The position numbers and the translations under genes are program-made. Source: Caenorhabditis elegans (taxonomy: Eukaryota > Nematoda > Chromadorea > Rhabditida > Rhabditidae). From it: DNA of 64,000 nt. The stretch is taken from the NCBI RefSeq assembly GCF_000002985.6, contig NC_003282.8:2108001-2172000 (forward strand). Direction: 5' to 3'. Of the stretch, positions 34,901-45,700 are shown in pieces. Within the stretch, counting starts at the first letter, position 1. Each line of letters begins with the position of its first letter. A model generated the notes under the pieces. The model searched no databases. It worked only from the letters and a program-made list of their open reading frames with translations, and was not told where the DNA came from.

Positions 34901-37900
34901 ACATGTTTTAATGTATTTTAATACAGAATAGTCTCGAGTCGAGACTAGACACGGAAAACATTTTTTTTCGGATTTTTTGGTTTTTTTGGTCCCAAAAAAC
35001 CAAAAAAAAAACCAAAAAATCGATTTTTCGTCAAAATATCAAGAAAACCAAAAAAATCCCAGCCCTGGTTAGCAACATGGTAAACTGATTTCCTGTTAGA
35101 TTTTTATAGAAATATGCTATTTTAGCTAAAAACTTCTCGTTTGCTATTATTGTTAAAGACGTCAAAATTTTCAAAAAATATTTAGTTTGTTTCACTATTT
35201 TCACATCACGTTTTTTTTGACGCGCAAAATATCTCGTAGCGAAAACTACAGCAATTCTTTAAATGTCTACTGTAGCTCTTGTGTCGATTTACGTGCTCAA
35301 TTTTCGAAATGAATTATTTTTCCAAAACTGACAGCGATATTCAATTTTCCGTATTTCCTCATTTTTTGCTCAAATTCAATATTCTATCGATGATTAATTT
35401 ATTTCGAAAATTGAGCCCGTAAATCGACACAACAGTGCTACAGTAGTCATATAAAGAATTACTGTAGTTTTCGCTACGAGATATTTTGCGCGTCAAATAT
35501 GTTGCGAAATACGCATTCTCTCATTTTTGTAGGGGCCTATTTAATAAGTTTACATATAAGTAAAAGCTTACCATAAATTGGCCCGACAAAGTGGGAGAAA
35601 CGGACTAAATTCCTCTAAAATTCTACTTGGGATTCCACACGCACTTACCTACATAGTTCCCCATTTTTCACTTCCAATCATTAATTATTAATGCAATACG
35701 TGATGTACAGCAAAGAGTCTAGAAAGTTCATAAAGTTATTTTGCATAAAGTTGAACTAAACTTGTGTTTTCAGTGCATTCGGTGCCATGTCGTGTTGAGG
35801 TCGGATGGATGTTCAACCAATGGGATGGAAATCAGGATGGAAAGCTTTCCAAGGTTGGTTTTGTCGTCTCAGTTGAGGTCTGCACACATTTAGCACAAGT
35901 TTTGGAAATTTTTTTTTTTTTTTTTTTGCTGAATGTGAGCAAAATCTTCCCCAAGTTTAGAACGACAATCTAAAAATTTTGGATAAAGTTTTCCGAGATT
36001 TGGGTTAAACTTTTAAACTTGGCCGAAGCCGAAATCAAGTCTTGCCCAACATATTTTGGACCAGCTCAATTAATAAGCCAACTGTAACTTCAGGCCGAAC
36101 TCCGTCCGATCGAGAGAGGAGGCAACGAGGCGTGCGTCGAGGAGTTCATTGACATGTGTGGTAGGATTATTTGGGGGGCCGCCTGAAAACCCTACGTGTC
36201 ATATTTTCAGACGATATGGTAGTCGATGGTTCGATTTCTGTGGATGAGTGGTGTGATTGCTTCACCTTCTCCGACGACTTGAGACATGAGCCACCATGCC
36301 ATAAGGCCAAGCACGACGTTGATCCACACCTTCTTGGTACGCTTAAAGAATTAAAACTCTGAAAAAGCTATTATCAGGAGTGCGCGGCAATTGCCGTTTG
36401 GCAATCGAATTTTCAAGACTATTTTCAAAACATTTTCAATAGAAAAAATTCCGTACACCCCTGACTTGTACAAATTATTGAAATAGATTCTGTAAATTTC
36501 TGCTTCAGAATACGATAGAAACACTGTTTTCATAGTCCAGAAAAGTAAAAAGGGTCTGATTGGAAAATTTTGGAACATTATCAAACGCTGAGAAAAATCC
36601 CATAGTTTGCTAATACCTTGCAAATTCATAAAAGATGAGTATGAAACTGTCAACAACTTGCGCAACACGGCAATGGAGATTATTCTAATTAGGTGTGACA
36701 TGGATTAAAGTGTCAAGCGGACGTTTTCCTGTTGAACTTCGGAGAAAATAATGTTATTCGGGAGGTCAGACTACTCGAATATAGCAGCGGGAATCAATCG
36801 AGAATTTTGATACAGTTTCAAAAACTATTATTAGGTCTCCAAATAAGTTCCGGGTCAAAAATCATAACTTTGTTCGCTGTGTATCGATTTTTATGAAACT
36901 TTGGGAATTTACGTTATCAGCCATGATCTTTCATTTGACAATAATCACAAAATTTTTTGTCCACCCCAAGTGTCCTAACTCGGAGCCAATTTTTTCAGGC
37001 ATTTTTCTGATCTGGCTTCTTTTTAGCTTTGAATTGAGGTTTGTGTGCAGATTTTGCTACGTTTAGAATACATTATTAGAAAACAACAAAAGTTTGGAAA
37101 AAAATCTGTCCAAAAAATTTTTGTTTGGTTGGTCGTCAAAAAATCTTCAAAAAATTTTTGTCGAAAATTCTTGATTTTTTATACAAAAATGATGTTACCA
37201 AGTGTAAACTATTTTTACACATATAAAACATATAAGTTTAGTTCGATACTCTAAAATGATAATAGAAAATATAATTTTTTCGGATAATTTTTGAGTTTTT
37301 TTAAATATTTCTTGAGATTCTAATTTCAAACTCAAATGATTTTTATGTTTAAAAATAGTTTACACTTGGTTACATCATTTTTGTATGAAAAATCAAGAAT
37401 TTTTGACAAAAATTTTTTTGAAGATTTTTTGACGACCAACCAACAAAAAATTTTTTTGGACGGATTTTTTTCCAATTTTTTGTTGTTTTCTAATAATGTA
37501 TTTTAAACATAGCAAAATCCGCACACAAACCTCAATTCAAAGCTGAAAAGAACAGAGATCAGAAAAATGCCTGAAAAAATTGGCTCCGAGTTTGGCACTT
37601 GGGGTGGTCAAAAAATTTTGTGATTATTGTCAAATGAAAGATCATGGTTGATAACATAAATTCCCAAAGTTTCATAAAAATCGATACGCAGCGAACAAAG
37701 TTATGATTTTTGACCCGGAACTTATTTGGAGACCTATTATCTGTAGTTAGTTTATTGTTCTCGTCTAGAAATGGATTTTGGTTAAGAGCAAAATATTTTT
37801 CGAGTAACTTTTTATGGTTTTCAATGGCTTTTTTGTTTTAATATCCAACAAAGTTTAACCACCCATAATTTGTAGAGAAAAATGTTCCCTACATGACAAA

Positions 37901-38320
37901 ATAAAAATTTTGAAAATTAGTAAACTCAAATCAAGTCTTAGTTCATTCCAAAGCCAGTAGTAAAATTAGGAATAAAATACATATAATTACGATATTATTA
38001 GTGGAAATAAAATAATATAATTGATAACTTCAGGAGTCTTCTTGCCACGTTGCGACCTTGAGGGATTCTACAAGCCAGAACAATGTCACGATGGAAACTG
38101 CTGGTGTGTGGACCGTTATGGACGGGAATTCGACAAATCTCGAGTTCAGAACACTCTTCCAGACTGTGGACAATACGGTAGGTGCTCAGTTTTTTTTTTT
38201 TTGGAGCTTCAGTTGAAGTTGAATACCGTTAATTTTTTTTTTTTAATTAAAAAAAAAAAAAAAATTTCAGCATCCGATATGACCGAAGAAGACATCGCAT
38301 TCCTCAGAGAGAGACTCTAA
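28962..38320 (+). CDS. test-1: Testican/SPARC-related secreted calcium-binding protein with thyroglobulin type-1 domain
   Basis: Exons 28962-29039, 29920-29956, 30141-30239, 35774-35853, 36094-36160, 36211-36336, 38034-38177 and 38271-38320 join to 226 residues. The N-terminal signal peptide ends near residue 17. A SPARC-type extracellular calcium domain covers about residues 40-150. It has two EF-hand loops: residues 89-100 (D, N, D, G, E pattern, DGNQDGKL) and 122-133 (VDGSISVDEW). A thyroglobulin type-1 repeat follows (about 165-207) with the diagnostic CWCV at 185-188. The acidic tail (MTEEDIAFL) ends the protein. Testicans are matrix proteins and some inhibit proteases. No Kazal module is visible in this model, so it may be shorter than vertebrate testicans or lack an exon. 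The 5.5-kb third intron holds an antisense gene and minisatellites. AATAAA is at 38442-38447. The symbol is from family plus synteny. Confidence 0.87.
29568..29736. mobile_element. Short palindromic element, GCGCAAAATATCTCGTAGCG family
   Basis: Inverted ends AATGCGTATTACGCAACATA and the complement of TATGTTGCGCAATACGCATT surround a pair 'atctcgtagcgaaaactac / gtagtcttcgctacgagat'. A second copy lies at 35219-35516. It is non-coding and lies in test-1 intron 1. Confidence 0.75.
30251..32631 (-). CDS. Small single-pass PPxY membrane protein, nested antisense in test-1 intron 3
   Basis: Exons on the minus strand: 32631-32558, 32496-32364 and 30286-30251; 80 residues. The start ATG follows a strong TTGAATTTCAG acceptor that may be a trans-splice site. 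A hydrophobic segment (SVLFFIFLFVLA, about residues 13-24) is followed by a basic stop-transfer (RHMKKLKVK). A cytosolic Pro-rich tail carries two PPxY-type motifs: PPPY at about 54-57 and PPTY, which continues across the last intron as PPTYQEALK. The last exon restores the common PPxYxEAL pattern in the correct phase, which argues that it is real. PPxY motifs bind WW domains such as those of NEDD4 ligases. The last intron (2.1 kb) contains the whole 43-bp minisatellite. The stop lies 12 bp from the donor of test-1 exon 3, so its 3' UTR must overlap that exon in antisense. No close AATAAA; the nearest on this strand is at 29968-29963. Confidence 0.7.
30640..32130 (-). repeat. 43-bp minisatellite array, left inverted arm (about 28 units)
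   Basis: The tandem unit is 43 bp (successive CCGGCAAATCGG starts at 31036 and 31079). Its pattern is CGGCAAATCGGCAAACCGGC followed by AAAATGCCGGAATTGAAAATT. Shorter variant units occur between 31140-31165, 31390-31460 and 31760-31830. Since 43 is not a multiple of 3, a frame cycles through three translations every 129 nt. None meets a stop on the minus strand, which makes a false frame of over 400 codons. The flank 30640-30960 matches 33540-33825 inverted. Confidence 0.92.
32941..33830 (+). repeat. 43-bp minisatellite, right inverted arm
   Basis: About eight units of the same minisatellite in opposite orientation (33215-33570), with flanks 'gatttttagtaagacggaaaca' and 'tagatattttcatagaattta' that mirror 30780-30910. 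The segment 33114-33205 repeats at 33689-33780 in direct orientation, so this side is itself internally duplicated. Open frames across it are repeat translations. Confidence 0.88.
34716..35067. mobile_element. hAT-like MITE with CAGGGCTGGGA ends
   Basis: The inverted termini CAGGGCTGGGA and TCCCAGCCCTG are flanked by GTCAGCAA and GTTAGCAA (7 of 8 identical), an 8-bp target-site duplication as made by hAT transposases. The interior has 'aaaaaccaaaaaa' runs and no ORF. It is related to 4195-4340. Confidence 0.8.
35219..35516. mobile_element. Palindromic element, GACGCGCAAAATATCTCGTAG family
   Basis: The left arm 35219-35320 ('gacgcgcaaaatatctcg', 'gtgtcgatttacg') is repeated inverted at about 35405-35516 and ends TTGCGAAATACGCATT. 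It is a longer relative of 29568-29736, also in a test-1 intron. Confidence 0.75.
36832..37736. mobile_element. Large palindromic element bounded by TA (about 0.9 kb)
   Basis: The arms of about 420 bp are near-identical in inverse. They begin TAGGTCTCCAAATAAGTTCC and end in the complement, GGAACTTATTTGGAGACCTA. TA at each boundary suggests a Tc1/mariner-type target duplication. The inner arms contain 'gtgtaaactatttttacac' and 'catttttgtat'. No transposase. It lies in the test-1 intron before the thyroglobulin exon. Confidence 0.85.
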
Positions 38321-38719
38321 ATTTTTTCGTTATTTTTTATATTTTCCATAACTTTTGTTTGGTAACATTCACTGCCTTATTTACTACATTGAATTTGATC
38401 TAAAATGTTTATTCAACAATTTTTTAAATATGTTTCTTTTTAATAAACTTTTAATATTTTATTCAAAACAATTCAGTTTTGTAGTCTTAGATTTTTGAAT
38501 TTGAACTGAAAACGACTCAAGATTTTATTTAAGTAAAATCACGACAAGGGTCCCGCCACGAAAACTACAGTATCCCGTGGTGGTAGAGTCCAACTTTAAG
38601 GAAACATATTTATGATTTTACTTAATTTGAAGGAGAATTCGATGAGCTCAAAAAACAATTAAAATTTCCATAAAATAAAATTTTTATTATAGTCTCAGGA
38701 ATGCAATTATAATTAGATA
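38321..38719. other. Convergent 3' region of test-1 and MIOX
   Basis: It contains the test-1 AATAAA at 38442-38447, one 'ggtcccgccacgaaaactac' hairpin copy at about 38515-38650, and the MIOX poly(A) signal (TTTATT at 38683-38688, minus strand). Confidence 0.7.
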
Positions 38720-41296
38720 TCACCAGCAAACATCTCCAGGAACATATTTATCAATAAGGGACTGATAATAGGGCTTCAGGGCGTCCATGTCAGGAGCATC
38801 GTCATTTTTGGAGTACAAGTCGCATTCGCTGAAAAATATAATTTCTTTCTGGTGTGATTTTTGAAGATTTGACGTTAAAATTTAAGTTAGCAGCATATAA
38901 ATATAAATATTGAACTTAGAAGGTGACTTAGAATTATGCTAATAAGAACTTAAGGCTTTATAGGTCTCGCCACGAAAACTACAGTACCACAGGGAAGTAT
39001 TCGTGGCGGGACCCAGATCGGGAAGGAATCTAGTCATGCTTATACTTAAATGAAAGCTCTCAGCGAGCTGAATTTAAATTTACTAATTTCAACTTTAATA
39101 AACCTACTTCAACATCATAATCGCCGGCTTCATCGCCACATCCCTGTCGTTTTGGAATTGGACGTAGTCATTGTGAGAGTGATATGGGTAGAATGAATGG
39201 AATCGAATTGCGTAAAGAGCCTCGTCTGGAAGAGTTGTACCGTGGTTTACAAGGACCTGAAAATATTTGTGCCTTAATTTAACAATAAAAATGTTGAAGA
39301 AAAAATGATTTTTTTAAAATTTTTTCCAAAAACTGTGTTTTGTTTTTCTTTAGTCCAAATGATTTTTTTTCAATATGTTTTTAGAAATAAATTTGAAATT
39401 CAAGTTCAGCTAGTTTTCAGCTTCAATTTAAGTATAATCATGACTATATTCCGTTGATTTTTAGAAAACTGGGTCCCGCCACGAAAACACTACTCTGGGG
39501 TATTCGTGGTGGAATCCAACTTTCTTCAAAATCAATGCAATCTGGTCATGATTATATATTTTTTAAAAAGCTGAAAATGAGTTGAATTTGAAACATCAGT
39601 TGAAATTTTTTAAATTTTGATCAGACAAGTTTAGAGAAAATTTGTGGAAAAAAATTTAAAAATTTCTTACCTTAATGTTTTTAGAAAAAAACTTAAAATT
39701 TCAGTTCTGCTAGTTTTCAGCTTCAATTTAAGTATAATCATGACTATGCTCCGTTGGATTTGAGAAAGTTGGGTCTCACCACGAAAAGTACGGTAGCTGG
39801 GGTGTTTTCGTGGTGGGACCCAATTTTTTTCAAAATCAACGGAACCTAGTCATGATTATACGCAAAATGAAGCTGAGGACGCGCAAAATTCAAGTTTTTG
39901 GGTTTCATTTTTACTCCGGCAAAATTGGAGGAAATTTTTAATTTTTGGAAACAAAAATTTTTCAAAAAAAATTTAGTCTAATTTTTTCTGAACATTGTAA
40001 AACTTCCTTCTACTCAACTCACCTTATACATATACTCATCATGACTCCAAGTCATTAACAAATTCTCCATTCCACACTTTTCCTGATACATTCCCATTTG
40101 GGTACCGTATACCGGATGGCTAATGTCCGGGTTCCCATCGAAGCTGGATTTTCCGTAGACAATAGAGGCGGCTGGTGCACAACCAACAGGATACGTGTCA
40201 CCGGTGACTGCCCATTGCTCTTCACCCCATACGCTCATGATTTTCCCCAAGTCGTGGATTAGACCTGAAAAAAATTTCTGATTTTTTTTTCAAATTTTCT
40301 TAAACTTGAATTTCCAAGAAATTGATGTTAAAATTCGATTTTGACGCGTTTTTAGGTTCAATTTAAGTACAATCATGACCATGCTAATTTAAAAAATTTT
40401 GGGTCTCGCCACGAAAAAATTTGCTACAGTACCCCTCGTGGCGGGCCCAAAAATTTTCTAACTTATCGGAACCTAGTCATGATTATACTCAAATTGAAGC
40501 TCCACAAGCCCAATTCAAATTCGTTGTTTAAAATTCTAAATTCTAAATTTAATGAAAATTTCCCCGCAAAAAAAGGTACCTGCCAAATGCATCCACGGCT
40601 TGTCCGGGTGATTTTCTCTGATTTTTTCAGCTGTCTGGTAAGCATGAATTAAGTTTGCCTCATCCACATCCGGATCAGATTCGTCTAAAAATGTGGCTAG
40701 CATGTCCAGGCAGCCGAGAATTGGCATTTTCGCGTGGTCGAATTTCAGCCACTTTTGATGCTGAAAAGTTTTATTGTTTACTTGTTTTGTGGAAAAAGTT
40801 GAAAATTTGTAATCAGCATGTCAAGAGCTTTCATTCAAGTATAAACATGACTAGGTTCTGTTGAATTCGATAAAAGCTGGGTCTCACCACGAAAACCTAG
40901 CTACAGTAACCGACAGTTTTCGTGAAGGGACCCACAATTTTCAAAACCAACGGAACCTAGTCATGATTATACTTAATCAAACGCTGAAAATGCGGTGAAT
41001 TCAAATTTTATATGTTTGAAGTCTTAATTCTAGCCTTCACCAAATTTCAAAATTGCCGAAACCTAGCCATGATTATACTTAAATGAAAGCTCTCGGTGAA
41101 CTGAATTCGAATTATTTTTCTAAAAATCATTTACATGTAAAATTACCATTTCCTTTACAAAATCCACTGTCTGCTTCTGGTGCTGGGTGAAATAATGGGT
41201 CCTGACACGAACTTGAATCGGGTCCTCAGCCTTGACGTCATAGATACGATAGGTTTTACCGTCGGCTTCATAAGCCACGTTTTTTTCAATTCTCAT
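38720..41296 (-). CDS. myo-Inositol oxygenase (MIOX)
   Basis: Exons on the minus strand: 41296-41147, 40760-40580, 40264-40023, 39256-39108 and 38828-38720; 276 residues (vertebrate MIOX is about 285). The enzyme uses O2 and a mixed-valent di-iron centre to cleave myo-inositol to D-glucuronate in the cytosol, the first step of inositol catabolism. All six iron ligands are present with the spacing of human MIOX, offset by nine: His89, His114, Asp115, His185, His211 and Asp244. Supporting motifs are LIHDLGK, HPVYGTQMG, TWSHDEY, RFHSFYPYHS and the C-terminal PGDVCW. The ATG follows an ATTCCAG acceptor by one base, a likely trans-splice site. Every intron carries at least one copy of the GGGTCCCGCCACG hairpin repeat. 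Converges on test-1. Confidence 0.96.
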
Positions 41297-42792
41297 TCTG
41301 GAATTTAATCTTTTTTTTTTCTATAGAATTGAAAAAAAATCGAAAAATATTTTTGAAAAAAATATTTACAAAAAATTTTTTGTTGGTTTTTTTTTTGGTT
41401 TTCAAATTCTGAAAAAGGGGTTCAATATGCACCGGGTACAGTGAATATTAAGCAAAAATGAATTGAGAATGAGGAAGACGACGTGATGAAACGCGTTATC
41501 TTTCATCGAAAGAACCGGTTTCACCCCCTCCCCACTGGCCCCCAGTCGGGTATGATACGATCTTTGTTCACATGACCATGTACTACTTGCAGGAATCGAA
41601 TGATACTTGTTTTATCACCGGAACTTTGTAGTTTTGATATTAGAAACATATTGCGAAATTGCAACAGAAAAAATTCAAAAAAAAAAAATTTTTTTTTGGA
41701 ATTTTTTCTTTCAAGAAAACTAGAAACCTTTTTTACAGATTATTTGAAGCTTTAAAATTATCGCTTTGAGAGCTTTTATTTAAGTTTAATCATGACCTAC
41801 TTTGCTCAAACTGTGCAATTTTTAGGTCCCACCACGAATACCTACAGTATCCCGGGGGTTTTCGTGGTGGGACCCAAAGTGGGCGAAACATGATTATGAT
41901 TATGCTTAAATTGAAGCTCCCGACAAGCCGGATTCGAATTTTTATACAGGTCCTAATAAAAATCAATTTCGGTAATTTTTGGGTTAAAAACATTTTCAAA
42001 AAAAAAACTTTTTTTTGAATTTTTAATGATAAAACTAGCAAATTTTTTGACAAATTCTTTGAACTAACCTTTTTGAGAGCTTTAATTTAAATATAATCAT
42101 GGCCTACTTTGCTCAAACTATGCAATTTTTAGGTCCCACCACGAATACCTACAGTATCCCGGGGGTTTTCGTGGCGGGACCCAAAGTGGGCGAAACATGG
42201 TCAAGATTATACTTAAATTGAAGCCCTTAACGAATTGTGTTTGAATTTTGATACAGATCCTGACAAAACCCAAATTTGGTAATTATTTGGATTTAAAACA
42301 TTTTCAAAAATAGTTTGAAACATTTTTGATTTTTTTAATCCTAAATACCGAATAGTTTTTGTTACGGCTTCAATTCATGGAAAATTATGAATGTTTCCCA
42401 TTATTTTCCATTTTTGGGTCCCGCCACGAAAACTGCGCCGAATACTGTACCTATTCGTGGTGGAACCCAAAAATGTTCAAACTTTTCTAAACTTAGTAAT
42501 ATACTCAAATCAAACCTTATAGTAAGTTGGTATAAATTTTCCTAGTTTTAAATTTAAAATAAAATTTAAACGGTCTTGACACGAAATTGCCACGCTCAAT
42601 TTTGGGTCTCGAAGCGAAAATTCTGAAAAATCGAAAAAAAAAAAACGCACACATAACATATTTTTATTGATAAATACAGTACACTTTAATATAAAATACA
42701 TATGTAATTCCAGTAAGTTGATCTACAAAAAAAATTGAAATTCGAAAAAAAAATTTCGAACTTTTTTTTCAAAAAAAAATCCCAATTCTCCT
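41297..42792. other. MIOX upstream and gcy-37 3' flank
   Basis: 41297-41750 is the MIOX upstream region; 'gaaacgcgttatctttcatc' (about 41488) contains a GATA-type TTATCT. Two nearly identical hairpin copies follow (41765-41940 and 42070-42240), and a third at about 42365-42520. The minus-strand AATAAA at 42668-42663 is the gcy-37 poly(A) signal. Confidence 0.55.
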
Positions 42793-45700
42793 TCACATAA
42801 TTGAGCACACAGCGCTCTCCACATTTGGCTCACTGACTGAAACTCCACTGTCATTGCTCTGAATTGTTCGGAATTTTCGTTTGACTGACCGTAACCGGGT
42901 CAACGCCTTTCGGGTTCGGCTTTGCTTGTTTTCCAAAGCGTCAACCACCTGGAAACTCGAAAAGTTGCGATTTTTAGAGAAAATGTAGTTGAAATTCGGA
43001 TTAAACTTGCCGAGAGCTTCAATTTAAGTATAATCATGACTATATTTGGTCTAAAGTGAAAAAAAGTTGGGTCCCACCACGAAATCTTCAGGAGGTACTG
43101 TAGGTTTTCGTGGTGGGACCCAAAAGGGGTGCAGCATAGGCATGATTATACTTTAATCAAAAGCTAAAATTAAGCTGAATTCGAATTTGAAGCTTAAGTT
43201 ATTTTTAAAGAAAATTTGGAAAAAAATTTGAAAAAAAAATTTAAATTAAAAAAAAATGTTTTTTTAATAATTTTTCCAGAAACCGTTTTCAACTCACCGA
43301 AATAACTCTATAAGCCGCTACAGTCGCTTCTTGCCACTCCTCAGTTCCATTGTCCGAGTGAAGCTCACGATAACCATCGATACTGTCATTGGTGGCTGGA
43401 AAAAATTTCAGGATTTCATTTTATTTTTCCTTTAAAACAGATTTTTCGGAAAAAATATTTTTATTTTGAAATTCAGATTCAGCACACTGAGGCCTTTAAT
43501 TTAAGTATAATCATGACCCACTTAGCACAAGTTTGAGAAAAATTGGGTCTCGCCACGAAACAATAGCTACAGTAACCGCCCGTTTTCGTGGTGGGACTAA
43601 AAGTTTTCAAAACCGCCGGAATATAGACATGATTATATTTAAATCAAAGCTGAAAACACGCTGAATTTGAATTTAAAAATTTTGAAAATCCGGGACCTGG
43701 TCCCATGACGAAAACCCTAGCTGTTCGTGGTGGGACCCAATTTTCATATCTTTTTATTTTCATATTTCAGTTAACTAGGTCATGATTATACTTGAATCGA
43801 AGCTAAAAATAAGCTGAACTCCAATTTTTTATTTATATATTTTTTTTTAAATTTTTGTTTCTCCTCACCTTTATCCCGATCCACAATATCCCAAACACTG
43901 CATTTCTCGTTTTTCTCCAGAAAATGTGTGAGGACCTTGCCGGATTGCAATTCCAGATAACCATTTGCATTGAATACAAATATACTTTTGAGGTGTTTGG
44001 TGACCATTCTGAAAACTGGAAAATTTCAAAAAAATCGTGGTATTTTCTGTGAAACGCTTGAACATTCGAATTCTACTCGTTAGTAGCTTTCATTTAAGTA
44101 TAATCATGACCCACTTTTCTTTGATTTGAAAAATTATGGGTCTCGCAGCGAAAAATAGGAAACTACAGTAACTTCGCTGCGAGACCCAAAATTTTTAATT
44201 TTTCAAACTGAAGGAAACCTAGGCGTAATTATACTTATTTTAAAGCTTATGGTGAGCTGAATCTGAAATTTATGCTGAAAATTTGTAAAATGAAATACGC
44301 AGAGAGGGTCACGGTAGGTTTTCGTGGTGGGACCCAACTTACGTCCTAACCGCATTACTAACGAGCACTTTTCCAGGTGAACTGTGTGAGCAGATTGATT
44401 TAGTGACGTTTACAGTGTTGCCGAGGACGCAGAATCTGAAATTATTTATTTTTAAACATTTTTTTCAATTTAAAAATTTGTTTTTTTAAAGAATTTTTTT
44501 TTGAAATTCAATTATAGTTTTGGATTCAGCTAGTTTTCAGCTTTAGAATAAGTATAATCATGACTGTTCTGATTTTTTGGGTCCCGCCACGATGGCTACT
44601 GTAGCAATCCTAGTTTTTCGTGACGGGACCCAAAAAGGCGGAATCTAGTCATGATTATACTTATTTCAAAGCTGAAAACAAGCTGAAAACAAATTAGTTG
44701 GTAATAATGGACCAACATGATAGACTTTCGTGGTGAGACCCAAAAATCAAATGTTTTTTTCGCTTTTTTTAAAACTTTTTGATTGTAATTAAATTATAAA
44801 ATCAGCTTCTTAGGCCTTCATTATTAAGGTTAATCATGGCTATATCCACTCGAATTTGAAAAATTTTGGGTCCCACCACGAAACCCATCTTGGTTTCTGT
44901 AGTTTTCGTGGCGGGACCCGAAATAATAGGCACTTATTCAAGATTATACTTATTTTAAAGCTCAGAATTGGCTGATCACGAATTTGTTAATAAAACTGTG
45001 TCCCCAAATCTCAAGTGTTTTGTGGCCGGACATGTAAACCCAATTTTTTTTTCAAATACGAGTCGAATCAAAGCTGAAATCTAGCTGAATTCATCATTTT
45101 TCAGTTTCAAATGTACCTTGGCTTTTGCTGACTAACAATTCCAGCAACAACAGGCCCACAATGCACACCAATTCTCAGCCGAACACTTCGCTCCAATTTC
45201 GGCACCACGACCTGTTTAGCCTCGAATAAAAGTCCGAGAGCAAGATTCAAAGAATCTTCGCAGTGATATTGATTAGCATTTGGAACACCGCCGACAATCA
45301 GGTAACTGTCCATCAGAGACAGCACCTTGTATCCCTTGTGCTTTTCGATTATTCTGTCAAATCTGTGGAAGAGATCAGTGACCACTGTGATGATTTCTGT
45401 TGGTGAGCAATTTACGCTGATTGTGAAAAAGTCTGGGATATCTGTGAATATCACGGAACAATCGGAGAATTCTTCTGAAAAATCAATACTGATTCGTTTT
45501 TGCATTACTGTAAAATATTGATTTTCAGCAGAGTTATGGTTGTTTAAAGTTGGTGGCCTAGAACTCCAAAGCTAGGGCACCAACTATGATATTTTACAGA
45601 ACGTTTTTTTAAAATCGATTAGTTTTGACGACAGAATTCAAAAATATTGATTTTCCGCTGAGTTATGATAATTTCAAGTTGGTGGCCTAGAAATCCAAAT

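Larger units (their letters stand above)
33831..35773. other. Rest of test-1 intron 3: hAT-like MITE and palindrome, otherwise unremarkable
   Basis: 33831-34715 is AT-rich, with a short GC-rich patch at about 34485-34560 ('cgcctcccccgaggggcgg'). Then come the MITE 34716-35067 and the palindrome 35219-35516. 35517-35773 precedes test-1 exon 4. No coding exon seen on either strand. Confidence 0.5.
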
